This document shows, piece after piece, positions 54,360 through 62,097 of a DNA stretch of 64,000 bases. The position numbers were made by a program, and so were the translations under genes. The stretch's first letter is position 1. Each line of letters starts with the position of its first letter. The notes under the pieces are model-generated. The model did not search any database and was not told the origin of the DNA. It saw only the letters and a program-made list of their open reading frames with translations. The DNA is from Metridium senile (taxonomy: Eukaryota > Cnidaria > Anthozoa > Actiniaria > Metridiidae), in the NCBI GenBank assembly GCA_949775045.1, contig OX459100.1, positions 14,564,447 through 14,628,446 on the forward strand, given 5' to 3'.

Positions 54360-55311
54360 TAGGCAGTCTAAGACTGCATGAGGCTACTGCTTGAAACAGA
54401 TAATATATAAACTGAACAATGTGCAAAAATAATGTTCGATCTGAAGAAGAGATAGAAATGAATCGGCAGGAAGTCTAAGTGGCTGTTTATATGAAGGCGA
54501 GTTGTCCCTGCTAAGCGGGATAACTCTATTGTTTTGAGTCCACTGGGCATGGAATACAAAACAAAAGAGTTATCCCGGCTAGCAGGGACAACTCGCTTTC
54601 ATATAAACAGCCCCTTAGACAACAAAATGTATTTGTGCAGTCGCGTCCAAATTTGCAGAACAATAATAAAACTGCCAGTTGTCGAAGCTTATTTATTGTA
54701 GAGCAGAGCAGAGCAATATTCCCGGTAATATTGTACAATATTTATGTGCACCTTTCATTACGTTTTAATGTAGCGAATGTTGTTTCGGCGGCTATTCGCA
54801 CCAATTTTACTATACGAAAATATTTGTCAAAAGCTCTTTCTTAGAATAAAACTCATTTAGTATTTTGAAGAGTGACAAACATACAGCAAAATGTGAGATT
54901 CTTGACCTGACATATGTTGATCTGACCTTAAAAATGCCAAAAATCGAAGGGCACTTCTATCGGTATGTCATGACTAATGTCGGGCTAATGCCATGCTTTT
55001 GTTGTCAAAACAAATCATCCTTCTCACGGTTTTAAACGTCTCATTAAACCTAAAAAACTTCATGAATAGTACAAATACACATTAAAAATTATTTTTCTTC
55101 ACACAGATATGAAGTAGCAGCCAAAATATAAACGCTTCGATCGTTCAAAGCTGGCCACTCTTTCGAATTCTCGAAATTACAGTCACACCATGTGTCGATC
55201 ACGTGACGAAATTGGTATTTGCGGGTTTCCTGTGGTGTTATGGTCTTGCTTGCTATCTTACATGCACGACAGGATAAGGCTACGCCTCCATATATGGAGG
55301 ACAGTAGCCTC
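54360..55311. mobile_element. Transposon-like island, copy 3 (952 bp, uninterrupted)
   Basis: Same length and sequence as copy 1 (offset 13,168), with the same TGAGGCTACTG inverted ends, end hairpins and internal 55-bp inverted repeat. It provides the empty site (CACCTTTCATT) that defines the nested insertion in copy 2. Its left and right satellite flanks match those of copy 2. No coding potential is recognised. Confidence 0.72.
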
Positions 55312-56571
55312 AAAAACTACAAAAAAATACCCAGAATGCAGTATGGCCTATAGGGTTATCTGAAAATGTGTCAAAAAGATCGGGGTTTTCGGGACGAAGT
55401 AATTGCCCAGACCCTGTTAGTAATGTCTGGAATATTAGAGCATTCTGATATATCCGCAAGATTTCATTTAGAAAAAAAACTACAAAAAAATACCCAGATT
55501 GCAGTATGGCCTATAGGGTTATCTGAAAATGTGTGAAAAAGATCGGGGTTGTCGACACAAAGTGATCGCCTAGACCATGTTAGTAATGTCTGGAAATATT
55601 AGAGCTTTCTGATATATCCGCAAGATTTCATTTAGAAAAAACTACAAAATCTTACCCAGAATGCAATATGGTCTATTGTGTTATCGGAAAATGTGTCAAA
55701 AAGATCGGGGTTTATGGCACAAAGTGATCGCCTAGACCCTGTTAGTAATGTCTCGAAATATTAGAGCATTCTGATATATTTGCAAGATTTTATTTAGAAA
55801 AAAATACAACATCATACCCAGAATGCAATATGGCCTATATGGTTATCTGAAAATGTGTCAAAAAGATCGGGGGTTTCGGCACAAACTCATCGCCTACACC
55901 CTGTTAGTAATGTGTGGAAATCTTAGAGCATTCTGATATATCCGCAAGATTGTATTTAGAAAAAATTCTAAAATCCTACCCAGAATGCAATATGGCCTAT
56001 AGGGTTATCTGAAAATGTGTCAAAAAGATCGGGGTTTTCGGCACAAACTGATCGCCTACACCCTGTTAGTAATGTGTGGAAATCTTAGAGCATTCAGATA
56101 TATCTGCAAGATTTTATTTAGAAAAAACTCCAAAATCCTACCCAGAATGCAATATGGCCTATAGGGTTATCTGAAAATGTGTCAAAAAGATCGGGGTTTT
56201 CAGCACAAAATGCTCGCCTAGACCCTGTTAGTAATGTCTGGAAATCTTAGAGCATTCTGATATATCTGCAAGATTTTATTTAGAAAAAAAACTACAAAAT
56301 CCTACCCAGAATGCAATATGGCCTATAGGGTTATCTGAAAATGTGTCAAAAAGATCGGGGTTTTCGGCACAAACTGATCGCCTACACCCTGTTAGTAATG
56401 TCTGGAAATCTTAGAGCATTCTGATATATCCGCAAGATTTTATTTAGAAAAAACTACAAAATCCTACCTAGAATGCAATATGGCCTATAGGGTTATCTGA
56501 AAATGTGTCAAAAAGATCGGGGTTTTCGGCACAAAATGATCGCCTAGACCCTGTTAGTAATGTCTGGAATA
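55312..56571. repeat. Satellite array, segment 5 and right edge of the array
   Basis: About eight monomers follow island copy 3. The final monomer is cut after GTTAGTAATGTCTGGAAT (56,570 or so). From there on no satellite sequence is seen, so this is a true array edge. The first ~500 bp repeat the right flank of copy 2, with only one 487-bp 3-mer instead of two. Confidence 0.95.
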
Positions 56572-56731
56572 GCCATCTAAAAATGCTTTGAAACTACCAT
56601 AAATACCCTGTACCCACTTGTGTCATCCCGTGGGAAGTTTGTGATCATTTTAGTTTCTATACGGGAACCGATTACATTTCATCTATCTACAAGTCAAGTA
56701 ATTTGAGAGGAAAAAAACATTTTTGTGTCCA
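56572..56731. other. Junction DNA between the satellite edge and the minus-strand gene
   Basis: Unique AT-rich sequence of about 160 bp. It would be the 3' flank of the minus-strand gene, whose stop is at 56,732. I see no AATAAA-type signal on the minus strand here. No other feature is recognised. Confidence 0.5.
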
Positions 56732-57148
56732 CTAGATCTCCAGGTCTTCCTCGTCTTGGCTCGCGTCATCTTCATTGGCAGGGTATGTTTCTTCACTGTC
56801 TTTGTTTTCACATTCAGAGTCACAGTTCCCACACATATCTGTACATTTCAAGTTGTACTTCCTGCATGAGCATTTCATGGTTGCGCACTTTCCTTTGCAA
56901 AGACACTTTACCAACTCAAGCACAGCCTTTGGTGCAGGAAGCAGTGTAGATGGAATAGGCTGTAACTGATTTCCGTCTTGATTCCAGCCATGAGAAGTTG
57001 GACTAGGAAGAACAGGGCACGCAACGTCACAACACTTCCAGACTAACGTAACATAGTTTGCTCTCTTGATCATCTGTTTCAGCGCTGCTTGTGTTGGCGG
57101 TAATTTCTCATCAGTGTACTGCCGTTTAATTTGCTGAACAGGAACCAA
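56732..57148 (-). CDS. C-terminal segment with Tesmin/TSO1-like CXC cysteine domain
   Basis: A frame of 138 residues; the first ~9 overlap the preceding segment in the wrong frame, so real homology starts near YTDEKLPPTQAAL (residue 11). The cysteine cluster spans residues 82-113: C82-x-C84, C88, C93-x-C95, C102, C106, C109, C113, followed by EN. This matches one CXC half-motif of Tesmin/TSO1/LIN-54 proteins, which bind DNA and zinc. Only one such half is present, whereas LIN-54 has two. An acidic tail (EDDASQDEEDLEI) ends the protein. The natural stop is at 56,732. It is joined to the 57,079-57,621 segment by a one-base frame change within about 57,120-57,135. Confidence 0.75.
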   Translation of the reverse strand: MVPVQQIKRQYTDEKLPPTQAALKQMIKRANYVTLVWKCCDVACPVLPSPTSHGWNQDGNQLQPIPSTLLPAPKAVLELVKCLCKGKCATMKCSCRKYNLKCTDMCGNCDSECENKDSEETYPANEDDASQDEEDLEI

Positions 57149-57621
57149 CGCAGTTCCTTAACTGTTGTTATAATGGTAGAGGGTAAATATAACTGACACA
57201 TAAAGACCTCTAGTAATCTTGAGACGTCATCTTCAATGATGTCAGAGATTCCCAGGCAAGAGAATGCATGTAGTACCGATTGACTTGACTTCTTGAGAAT
57301 ATTCCAGCAGGAGACTTTTGCTTTGCCACATATTGATCCCGTTTGATCACATCCAGTTAAGGCATGGAATCCTGGCAAGGCTTTCACAAGTTGATCTCCC
57401 ACAGCGTCGTACAATGGTCCCAAAGGGATGGGTCTACGTTTACCTCCTGTGCCAACGACTAGCGTTGAGTATTTACATAGGCTCTTGTAAATCCACAAGG
57501 CAAGCACTATGACATCTGTATCAGCACTTTGAATTTCAATTGATGTCGCACCTCTTTCTGTGGCATCTACAGCATGCAGCAGCATTCTCGTGTCTGCTTC
57601 TTCATGGTTGCTCTTGCTCAC
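57079..57621 (-). CDS. PIN/FEN-like nuclease core, second half (frameshifted segment)
   Basis: A frame of 180 residues. The listed start is only the first open codon after a frame break. Residues 6-12 (HEEADTR), 33-37 (ADTDV) and 90-96 (GCDQTGS) carry E7, E8, D10, D34, D36 and D92, in the order and spacing expected of the metal-binding acids of a PIN/FEN1/XPG-type nuclease. LPGFHALTG (82-90) precedes the last one. Residues 139-163 (VFMCQLYLP to VKELRWFLFSK) lead into the C-terminal CXC segment in the other frame. The final ~16 residues (LNGSTLMRNYRQHKQR) are out of frame. Nuclease activity is inferred from motif order only. Confidence 0.7.
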   Translation of the reverse strand: MSKSNHEEADTRMLLHAVDATERGATSIEIQSADTDVIVLALWIYKSLCKYSTLVVGTGGKRRPIPLGPLYDAVGDQLVKALPGFHALTGCDQTGSICGKAKVSCWNILKKSSQSVLHAFSCLGISDIIEDDVSRLLEVFMCQLYLPSTIITTVKELRWFLFSKLNGSTLMRNYRQHKQR

Positions 57622-57624
57622 CCT

Positions 57625-57745
57625 TCGCTGTCACGATGTAGGTTTTCTGTCTATCTCTCGTGCACTCCATAATGTGAGATGCAAAGAACATTGCTAATGC
57701 TTCCTTGTTTGCGTTGCAGCTTAAAAGCTCATCATGATCTTTTCA
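57625..57745 (-). pseudogene. Linking piece of the nuclease gene in a third frame
   Basis: Between the 389- and 180-residue segments the minus strand reads ELLSCNANKEALAMFF, then SHIMECTRDRQKTYIVTAKG, in a frame different from both neighbours. It then meets a TGA. The text continues naturally from VIEKIM on one side and into SNHEEADTRM on the other, so it is genuine protein sequence between two single-base frame changes (near 57,738 and 57,625). GTGAGC at the second break looks like a splice donor, but coding resumes immediately, so an intron is unlikely. Confidence 0.6.
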
Positions 57746-58890
57746 ATGACTGCATCACCAGAGATGTTATAGACCATAGCTTTGGAGCATCCTTGACGAA
57801 ACTGACGAGTTCCCTCTTTGAGGGAGTTTAGCATCTCATAGCGATCAAAAATGATGTGGACTTCATCACAGTCTCTTGTCCTACTGTCTATGATTCCGAA
57901 GAAATGCGTTGCAAGGTCTTTGCCAGTCCTGACCCAAGTAGGTTTACCCATTGACTGAACTACAGCCATGCCATCGATTATAACGACTCTCTTGGGATTC
58001 TGTGCTTCTTCTACAGAATGCTGGATGTTGGGCAGTGGCTGTGGCAGCATATTCTCTAGGATGTGTAGAAGCTTGCTCTTATTAGTGCAACGACGCAGGT
58101 TACCATCTGAACTGAACAAGGCCCTTGGAAATGAAGAAAGCACAAATTCGCTTATGCTTTCTTTCAAATCAATCTCTGGTCGGGAAAGAACAACGACTTG
58201 GAATCGTGCAAATAATGCCCTGTCATCTCGAAGAGCTGTAACACCTGCTGTTTTCTTGCTCTTTTTTGCAGCTGCACATGCTGTCTTCCACGTCTGGATC
58301 TTTGCTTTCTTCATAGGACTCCAAACGCTTAGCTTGCCGTTGACGATTTTCTCATTAACAAATGAACTAAAGAGATCCTGACCTTTTTCATCTCTTGATA
58401 AAATTGCGTCCTTGACTGTTTCTGGCATTACAGCTTTCGTGAGGATATTCTGCAAGTTTGGTTCCTGAACTAAGAAAGGATTATTTGCTTGAAGAATTTC
58501 CTTTAGCTTCTGTACGTTAACATTGTAGCGAAGGATGACAGCATCAGATAGATCGTGATGATGAGTTGTTGTATGAACTGACATTGAACCAACAAGAAAC
58601 TCTGCTTCGGTTGCAAGACGACTAAGTTCAGGTGAAATTAGGAACCACCTGGCCATGGCTTGTGGCTGCTGTGTTAGACCCTTTAGGCCTCCTCTGATCT
58701 TCATGATCTTGTTGACGTGCTCTATGGCATGGTCTGGCCCAATGGCACAGAAAGGAATTTCATTCTTATTAACACAGAAATTTCCGATTTCAAATTCGTC
58801 GTAGATCTCAGGATCACTTGATTCCAACTCTTCCATCTTGTGCCAAGTAAAATGGGACAATTCTGGCATAATTGATCCTGTCGTGGGCAA
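57721..58890 (-). CDS. Central segment with first nuclease motifs
   Basis: A frame of 389 residues. The first ~18 residues overlap the previous segment out of frame; homology begins near MEELESSDPEIYDEF (residue 19). Residues 40-70 (VNKNEIPFCAIGPDHAIEHVNKIMK) and 183-201 (VNGKLSVW to QTW) look like conserved blocks. Residues 302-312 (VVIIDGMAVVQ, D306) and 342-351 (DEVHIIFDRY, D349) fit the first two acidic strands of a PIN/FEN-like fold. The frame ends VIEKIMMSF and a stop created by a frame change at about 57,738. There is no signal peptide or membrane segment, and a nuclear role would fit the CXC domain. The plus-strand frame at 57,968-58,381 is its antisense shadow. Confidence 0.72.
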   Translation of the reverse strand: MPTTGSIMPELSHFTWHKMEELESSDPEIYDEFEIGNFCVNKNEIPFCAIGPDHAIEHVNKIMKIRGGLKGLTQQPQAMARWFLISPELSRLATEAEFLVGSMSVHTTTHHHDLSDAVILRYNVNVQKLKEILQANNPFLVQEPNLQNILTKAVMPETVKDAILSRDEKGQDLFSSFVNEKIVNGKLSVWSPMKKAKIQTWKTACAAAKKSKKTAGVTALRDDRALFARFQVVVLSRPEIDLKESISEFVLSSFPRALFSSDGNLRRCTNKSKLLHILENMLPQPLPNIQHSVEEAQNPKRVVIIDGMAVVQSMGKPTWVRTGKDLATHFFGIIDSRTRDCDEVHIIFDRYEMLNSLKEGTRQFRQGCSKAMVYNISGDAVIEKIMMSF

Positions 58891-59731
58891 AGAAGTATTT
58901 GCATAATGCTTTAAGGGATTCCAGGTTCAGCTTCCTATTTCCAGTCCTTGTTGCCCGGATGAACAAGGATATACAAGCCATAAATTTCATATAACATTGA
59001 ATAAACTTGAACATTGGGTATAGTTCCTCCATATTTTGATCAAATGTGTGCAACCTCTCCTCAAACTTCTCTGTATCCATAGCTTTCAACGTGTCGCAAT
59101 GGTGCTTACCAAGCTCATCATATCGACCTTCCTGGCAGGCCGTGTTGGTAGCGAAGGCTGATAGTTGTGTAGCTCTGAAGTCGGCACCATTCCCTTGACG
59201 TTCAGAGTGTAGGAATGCTTCATGATGTAAATCAGAGAGAGCCGAAGTCATCATGCTGTGGGCAGTCAGCGCTCTCTTTAAATGCTTGCATTCAAGAATT
59301 TGGTGCTTTGTAGTGGAACTGTAAATTCCGGCTTCTACCCAGGCATCGTCAAGGCCACTGTCTTCAATCGATGACCCAAGTGCTCGTAAGGAAGTCATTA
59401 CAGTGTGCATCTCTCCAATGCGGAAAATAAGGTGGTTTAGTTGAGGTGCAATATGCATCTGCAGCTTCACAGCCATCTCGTACAGCTGAAGATCAAAGGT
59501 GATAACAGTTTTTCGATCAGGGCCCATTATCACTGTATTTATCTTTTGGGCTTGCTGTAGCACGGTTAGCATAGTACTCCAATCGTGCGCAGGAGCTGCA
59601 ATTAAAGGGACCATTGCAACAGTTGTCAGCGGCAATAGAGACGAGCTTATTTGTGAACTGTACGCTGCCCAGGTTGGTATCTTTGGATTCTCAGAACACT
59701 TTCGTGCAAGTGATTGTTCTACAGACCACAC
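58814..59731 (-). CDS. N-terminal-middle segment of the nuclease/CXC protein
   Basis: A frame of 305 residues. Translation would have to begin at GTG (59,731); in the same frame KRDDL precedes it and a stop lies just upstream, so the start is an artefact of decay or of an exon edge. The segment is helix-rich and has no domain I can name. Conserved-looking stretches are IPTWAAYSS, VITFDLQLYEMA, RIGEMHTVM and LRALGSSIEDSGLDDAWVEAGIYSS. It ends HDRINYARIVPFYLAQ and then, after about eight meaningless residues, a stop. The protein continues in the overlapping frame from 58,842 down. It belongs to the same family by context. Confidence 0.7.
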   Translation of the reverse strand: MWSVEQSLARKCSENPKIPTWAAYSSQISSSLLPLTTVAMVPLIAAPAHDWSTMLTVLQQAQKINTVIMGPDRKTVITFDLQLYEMAVKLQMHIAPQLNHLIFRIGEMHTVMTSLRALGSSIEDSGLDDAWVEAGIYSSTTKHQILECKHLKRALTAHSMMTSALSDLHHEAFLHSERQGNGADFRATQLSAFATNTACQEGRYDELGKHHCDTLKAMDTEKFEERLHTFDQNMEELYPMFKFIQCYMKFMACISLFIRATRTGNRKLNLESLKALCKYFFAHDRINYARIVPFYLAQDGRVGIK

Positions 59732-59964
59732 TAAATCGTCTCTTTTCTAGAAGGAGACCACTCAACAAGATGTTGCTCTAGGATGTTCTTATATGTCTGA
59801 TGTGCCTCCTCTAGGGAAATAATTTTTCCACTCTTTAGCAAGCCATTAATTAGATGTATGTACTCAACATAAGCTGCAGTTTCATTTTCGGCATGACATG
59901 TATTTTCCGTTGGTATGCAGAGTTTGATAATTGGTGGTGGAATGTGATTCAGTTTGTTTAGGTT
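59731..59964 (-). CDS. Short upstream segment or exon of the same protein
   Basis: On the minus strand an open stretch reads KLNHIPPPIIKLCIP, then NETAAYVEYIHLINGLLKSG, then KIISLEEAHQTYKNILEQH, and stops at 59,731-59,733. A TATAG just before it (about 59,965-59,969) could be a splice acceptor. The frame differs from the 305-residue segment downstream, so a frame change or a lost stretch lies near 59,735-59,750. Family members appear to have more protein between these two parts, so a deletion here is possible. The opposite strand at 59,499-59,750 has only a shadow frame. Confidence 0.5.
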   Translation of the reverse strand, partial: NLNKLNHIPPPIIKLCIPTENTCHAENETAAYVEYIHLINGLLKSGKIISLEEAHQTYKNILEQHLVEWSPSRKETI

Positions 59965-60118
59965 CTATAAGAGTTATATAACTGGTTATGTAATCTGTAC
60001 ATTTGCACGTTTCTCGTGTAAATTAGCATAAGGTACTTAAGGAGTGAATACAATCAGTTCTACACTCACGCTCACGGAACAGACACTTATTATTAGCATT
60101 AGTAAGTTATACTGTACA
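59965..60118. other. Non-coding DNA, probable intron or spacer
   Basis: About 150 bp of AT-rich sequence between the short coding segment and the tandem duplication. No recognisable signal other than the TATAG next to the coding segment. Confidence 0.4.
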
Positions 60119-60418
60119 CAGTTGAATAACAGGGTTATGATTTGCCAAAGGATATTTTGTTGCACTGGCAATGTCCTATCTGTACGGGTTTATTGTTTAA
60201 AGTAGAGTACTGGCTCCACTTACTTGGTGCGGACCTGTGAAATCGGCACTGGCCGTTAAATATTAATGCAGTTGAATAACAGGGTTATGATTTGCCTAAG
60301 GATATTTTGTTGCACTGGCAATGTCCTATCTGTATAGGTTTATTGTTAAAAGTAGAGTACTGGCTCCACTTAATTGGTGCGGACCTGTGAAATCGGCACT
60401 GGCCGTTAAATATTAATG
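60119..60418. repeat. 150-bp direct tandem duplication
   Basis: CAGTTGAATAACAGGG begins at 60,119 and again at 60,269; each unit ends TATTAATGC. By eye the two copies differ at only about five positions (for example CCAAAGG versus CCTAAGG, CTGTACGGG versus CTGTATAGG). It lies in the non-coding gap of the minus-strand gene. Confidence 0.92.
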
Positions 60419-60440
60419 CTGACTGGGTTTAAAGTTTTGA

Positions 60441-60785
60441 GTGTTATTACGTCTTATTGCATTTCTCAATCTACTACCAAACTCCACATTTTTGTTTGGT
60501 TCGTTTTCTTTACAGTCGATTTACAGCAGCCCCTGTTGGAGTAACATTGCCGAGCACCTCCGCCCGAGTTTTCCCGAGTTTCTACAAGTCTTCACGAGGC
60601 CACGTACTACGTCTACAGCCAAATGCTATCTCAAAGAAATCCAGAAGTTTTACGGATGGTGTCAACATAAAAACATTCCAACGGTGATACCGTTTTCTAC
60701 TAGTGTTCTAAGTATTTATTTGTGTATGTATGTGCTCGAAACTGACGAAAAGAGACTTAAAGTCACACAAAGTCTTCGTTTATAA
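60441..60785 (+). pseudogene. Fragment resembling a tyrosine-recombinase core-binding (SAM-like) domain
   Basis: The plus-strand frame is 114 codons, but only the part after a probable splice acceptor (TTTCTTTACAG ending at 60,515) looks protein-like. Residues around RPRTTSTAKCYLKEIQKFYGW, then CQHKNIPTVIPFSTSVLSIYL, have the pattern T/S-x3-Y-x3-L/I-x3-W-C followed by IP and a hydrophobic helix. This is seen in the N-terminal core-binding domain of phage-type integrases, Cryptons and DIRS-like recombinases. The catalytic R-H-R-Y domain is absent, so it is a fragment or an exon. It lies antisense in the gap of the minus-strand gene. The second plus-strand frame (60,457-60,687) is a shadow. Confidence 0.4.
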
Positions 60786-60989
60786 GTTTACTTTAATAAT
60801 TGTTAGTCTAGTTATATCCATCTAGGCATTATGTAAGGTTATTCAATAAAGTGTCTCAGTGCCTGGCTCCGTAGCGAACCTACCATGTACCCTGTTGTTC
60901 TGTATTTATTCTCGGAATTTAAACGGAAAATGTTTTACATTCGTTTGAACGCAGTGAATTAGAATGTAATAGTTGTTTCCTTTTTATGA
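60786..60989. other. Non-coding DNA between two opposed coding remnants
   Basis: Contains the AATAAA noted separately and a short inverted pair, TTACATTC (60,935) and GAATGTAA (60,962). Nothing else is recognised. Confidence 0.4.
60845..60850 (+). terminator. Possible plus-strand polyadenylation signal AATAAA
   Basis: AATAAA lies 60 bp after the stop of the recombinase-like fragment and is followed within 20 bp by GTGTCTCAGTG. The position suits a 3' end for a plus-strand transcript, but the hexamer is common by chance in AT-rich DNA. Confidence 0.3.
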
Positions 60990-61652
60990 CTAGTTGTTTT
61001 GGACTTTTGAACGCACGACGTACTTCGACCAGCATGTGCGGTGATATTTAACATCAATCGATAGAGCATCATCAGATTTTATGGCAGAACTTAGATAAAC
61101 TTTGTACAGATCGTTGTCACACCTCTGGACAAAGTCACGTAACTGTTTTCCCCTATTTTCTGTTTGGATGGAATGGACTTCCTGCTTTCCATCGTGGTTT
61201 TGGCAGAAAACGCACAATTCTTTGTTGTAAGTAGCGGTAAACGAACGCGAAATACGTCTTGGATTAGAGTCAGCGGGGGGAAGAGGTTGAATAGTTTCAG
61301 CAGTAACAGTGGGTCGTCCCTTTATTTTATTAAGGATGGACGCATTGCCTGATGAAAGTGCTTTTTCGTGCCTAGCTCTGGCCCTTTCTAATTTTACTTT
61401 TCTACAACTAGCATGGACTTTTGCCTGGTTGGTTTTCAGATCATCTTCTGTTAAGGAACTCAAACATTTTCCAGCTTCCAAAAAGTCACTCTCTCCATAT
61501 TTTGCTCTGTTAAGGACATAGTATACGATATTTCTATAGGCATCAGTACTAACGTTAGTAACAAGCGGTTCACTAGTCTCTTCCTGACAAATTACACAAC
61601 TATCAAAGTCTACTGCATCGTCTATCCGTCTCTTTTTCTTTGGATTATTCAT
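60990..61652 (-). CDS. N-terminal segment: two CxxC/HxxC zinc-binding-like modules with an NLS
   Basis: A frame of 220 residues from an ATG at 61,652. PKKKRRI at residues 4-10 is a classic basic nuclear-localisation pattern. Two similar modules follow. The first has C19-x2-C22, about 57 residues, H80-x2-C83. The second has C147-x2-C150, about 53 residues, H204-x2-C207. Both include a long helix-like stretch between the ligand pairs, so they look like an internal duplication of a zinc-binding fold. Between them is a basic, proline-containing linker. The frame ends KVQNN and a stop with no clear splice donor. From memory, proteins with the downstream nuclease/CXC parts begin this way, so this is probably the 5' part of the same gene. 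It could also be a separate intact gene. Confidence 0.6.
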   Translation of the reverse strand: MNNPKKKRRIDDAVDFDSCVICQEETSEPLVTNVSTDAYRNIVYYVLNRAKYGESDFLEAGKCLSSLTEDDLKTNQAKVHASCRKVKLERARARHEKALSSGNASILNKIKGRPTVTAETIQPLPPADSNPRRISRSFTATYNKELCVFCQNHDGKQEVHSIQTENRGKQLRDFVQRCDNDLYKVYLSSAIKSDDALSIDVKYHRTCWSKYVVRSKVQNN

Positions 61653-62097
61653 TACTGGGGAATAAAAATCAAAAACTGCTTACTTTATTGTTAACACTTT
61701 GTGTTGTTTATGCTTTTTTACTCTATACTATTGAATGTTATTTTTAGCCAGGCAGTTAGCCAGAAAAACAGACCCACAGTATATTTGAGTGCATTAAACC
61801 TAAGATTAGTGTATTCAAAGCACTATTAACTCAGTTTTTATGGATAATTTTGAGATAAAAACACTAACATAGCAAGATTTTATTGATTTATTAAAAAAGC
61901 TGACCCAATGCATTGTGGGTAAGTAGCAGGTGTATCGAGAGAAAACTAAAAAAAATGCACTTTAAAAGAAATTTTTTACTCGATAACTTTTATAAAAATG
62001 TTCCTTATAACTAAATGCATCAAGCTAATAATTTTTTTCAATTGTACTTACCATATTTTTGGTACCACAAGATGAAATTACTGCACAAGAAAACAAT
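61653..62097. other. Upstream region of the minus-strand gene, possible shared promoter
   Basis: AT-rich and free of long frames. It separates the minus-strand ATG at 61,652 from a possible plus-strand ATG at 62,098. The ZNF143-like motif at 61,904 is the only site that stands out. Confidence 0.4.
61904..61922 (-). promoter_or_regulatory. ZNF143/Staf-like site upstream of the minus-strand gene
   Basis: The minus strand reads TTACCCACAATGCATTGGG, which fits the remembered Staf/ZNF143 consensus at nearly every position and contains the 10-bp palindrome CAATGCATTG. It is about 250 bp upstream of the minus-strand ATG at 61,652. In vertebrates such sites mark promoters, including bidirectional ones. 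A transposon end could also produce this sequence. Function is inferred. Confidence 0.3.

Larger units (their letters stand above)
56732..59964 (-). pseudogene. Decayed gene: PIN/FEN-like nuclease plus Tesmin/TSO1-type CXC domain
   Basis: Five overlapping or adjoining minus-strand frames read in order as one protein, with the frame changing near 59,740, 58,842, 57,738, 57,625 and 57,125. At 58,842 the frame ending HDRINYARIVPFYLAQ continues as MEELESSDPEIYDEF in the next frame, consistent with one extra base. Acidic motifs typical of the PIN/FEN/XPG fold are spread over two frames: IIDG, then IIFDRY, then HEEADTRM, then ADTDVIVL, then GCDQTG. A CXC cysteine domain ends the protein. From memory this resembles a widespread multi-copy family of uncharacterised proteins in cnidarians and molluscs. 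The breaks suggest a pseudogene, although assembly indels remain possible. The coding similarity is well preserved, so decay is recent. Confidence 0.7.

Noticed and set aside
1..56571. CRISPR-like array
   Set aside because: The repeats are contiguous ~162-bp monomers with no short repeats separated by unique spacers, and the context is eukaryotic.
1..56571. CENP-B box in the monomer
   Set aside because: TTTTCGGGACAAAG shares the TTCG start but lacks the CGGG end at the required spacing on either strand.
57600..57640. Splice donor GTGAGC in the nuclease gene
   Set aside because: Coding similarity resumes within a few bases in another frame, leaving no room for an intron.
56725..59750. Plus-strand frames at 56,725, 56,775, 57,318, 57,968 and 59,499
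   Set aside because: Antisense shadows of the better-supported minus-strand protein.
61164..61521. Plus-strand frames opposite the N-terminal cysteine segment
   Set aside because: Antisense shadows; the minus strand carries the regular cysteine modules and NLS.
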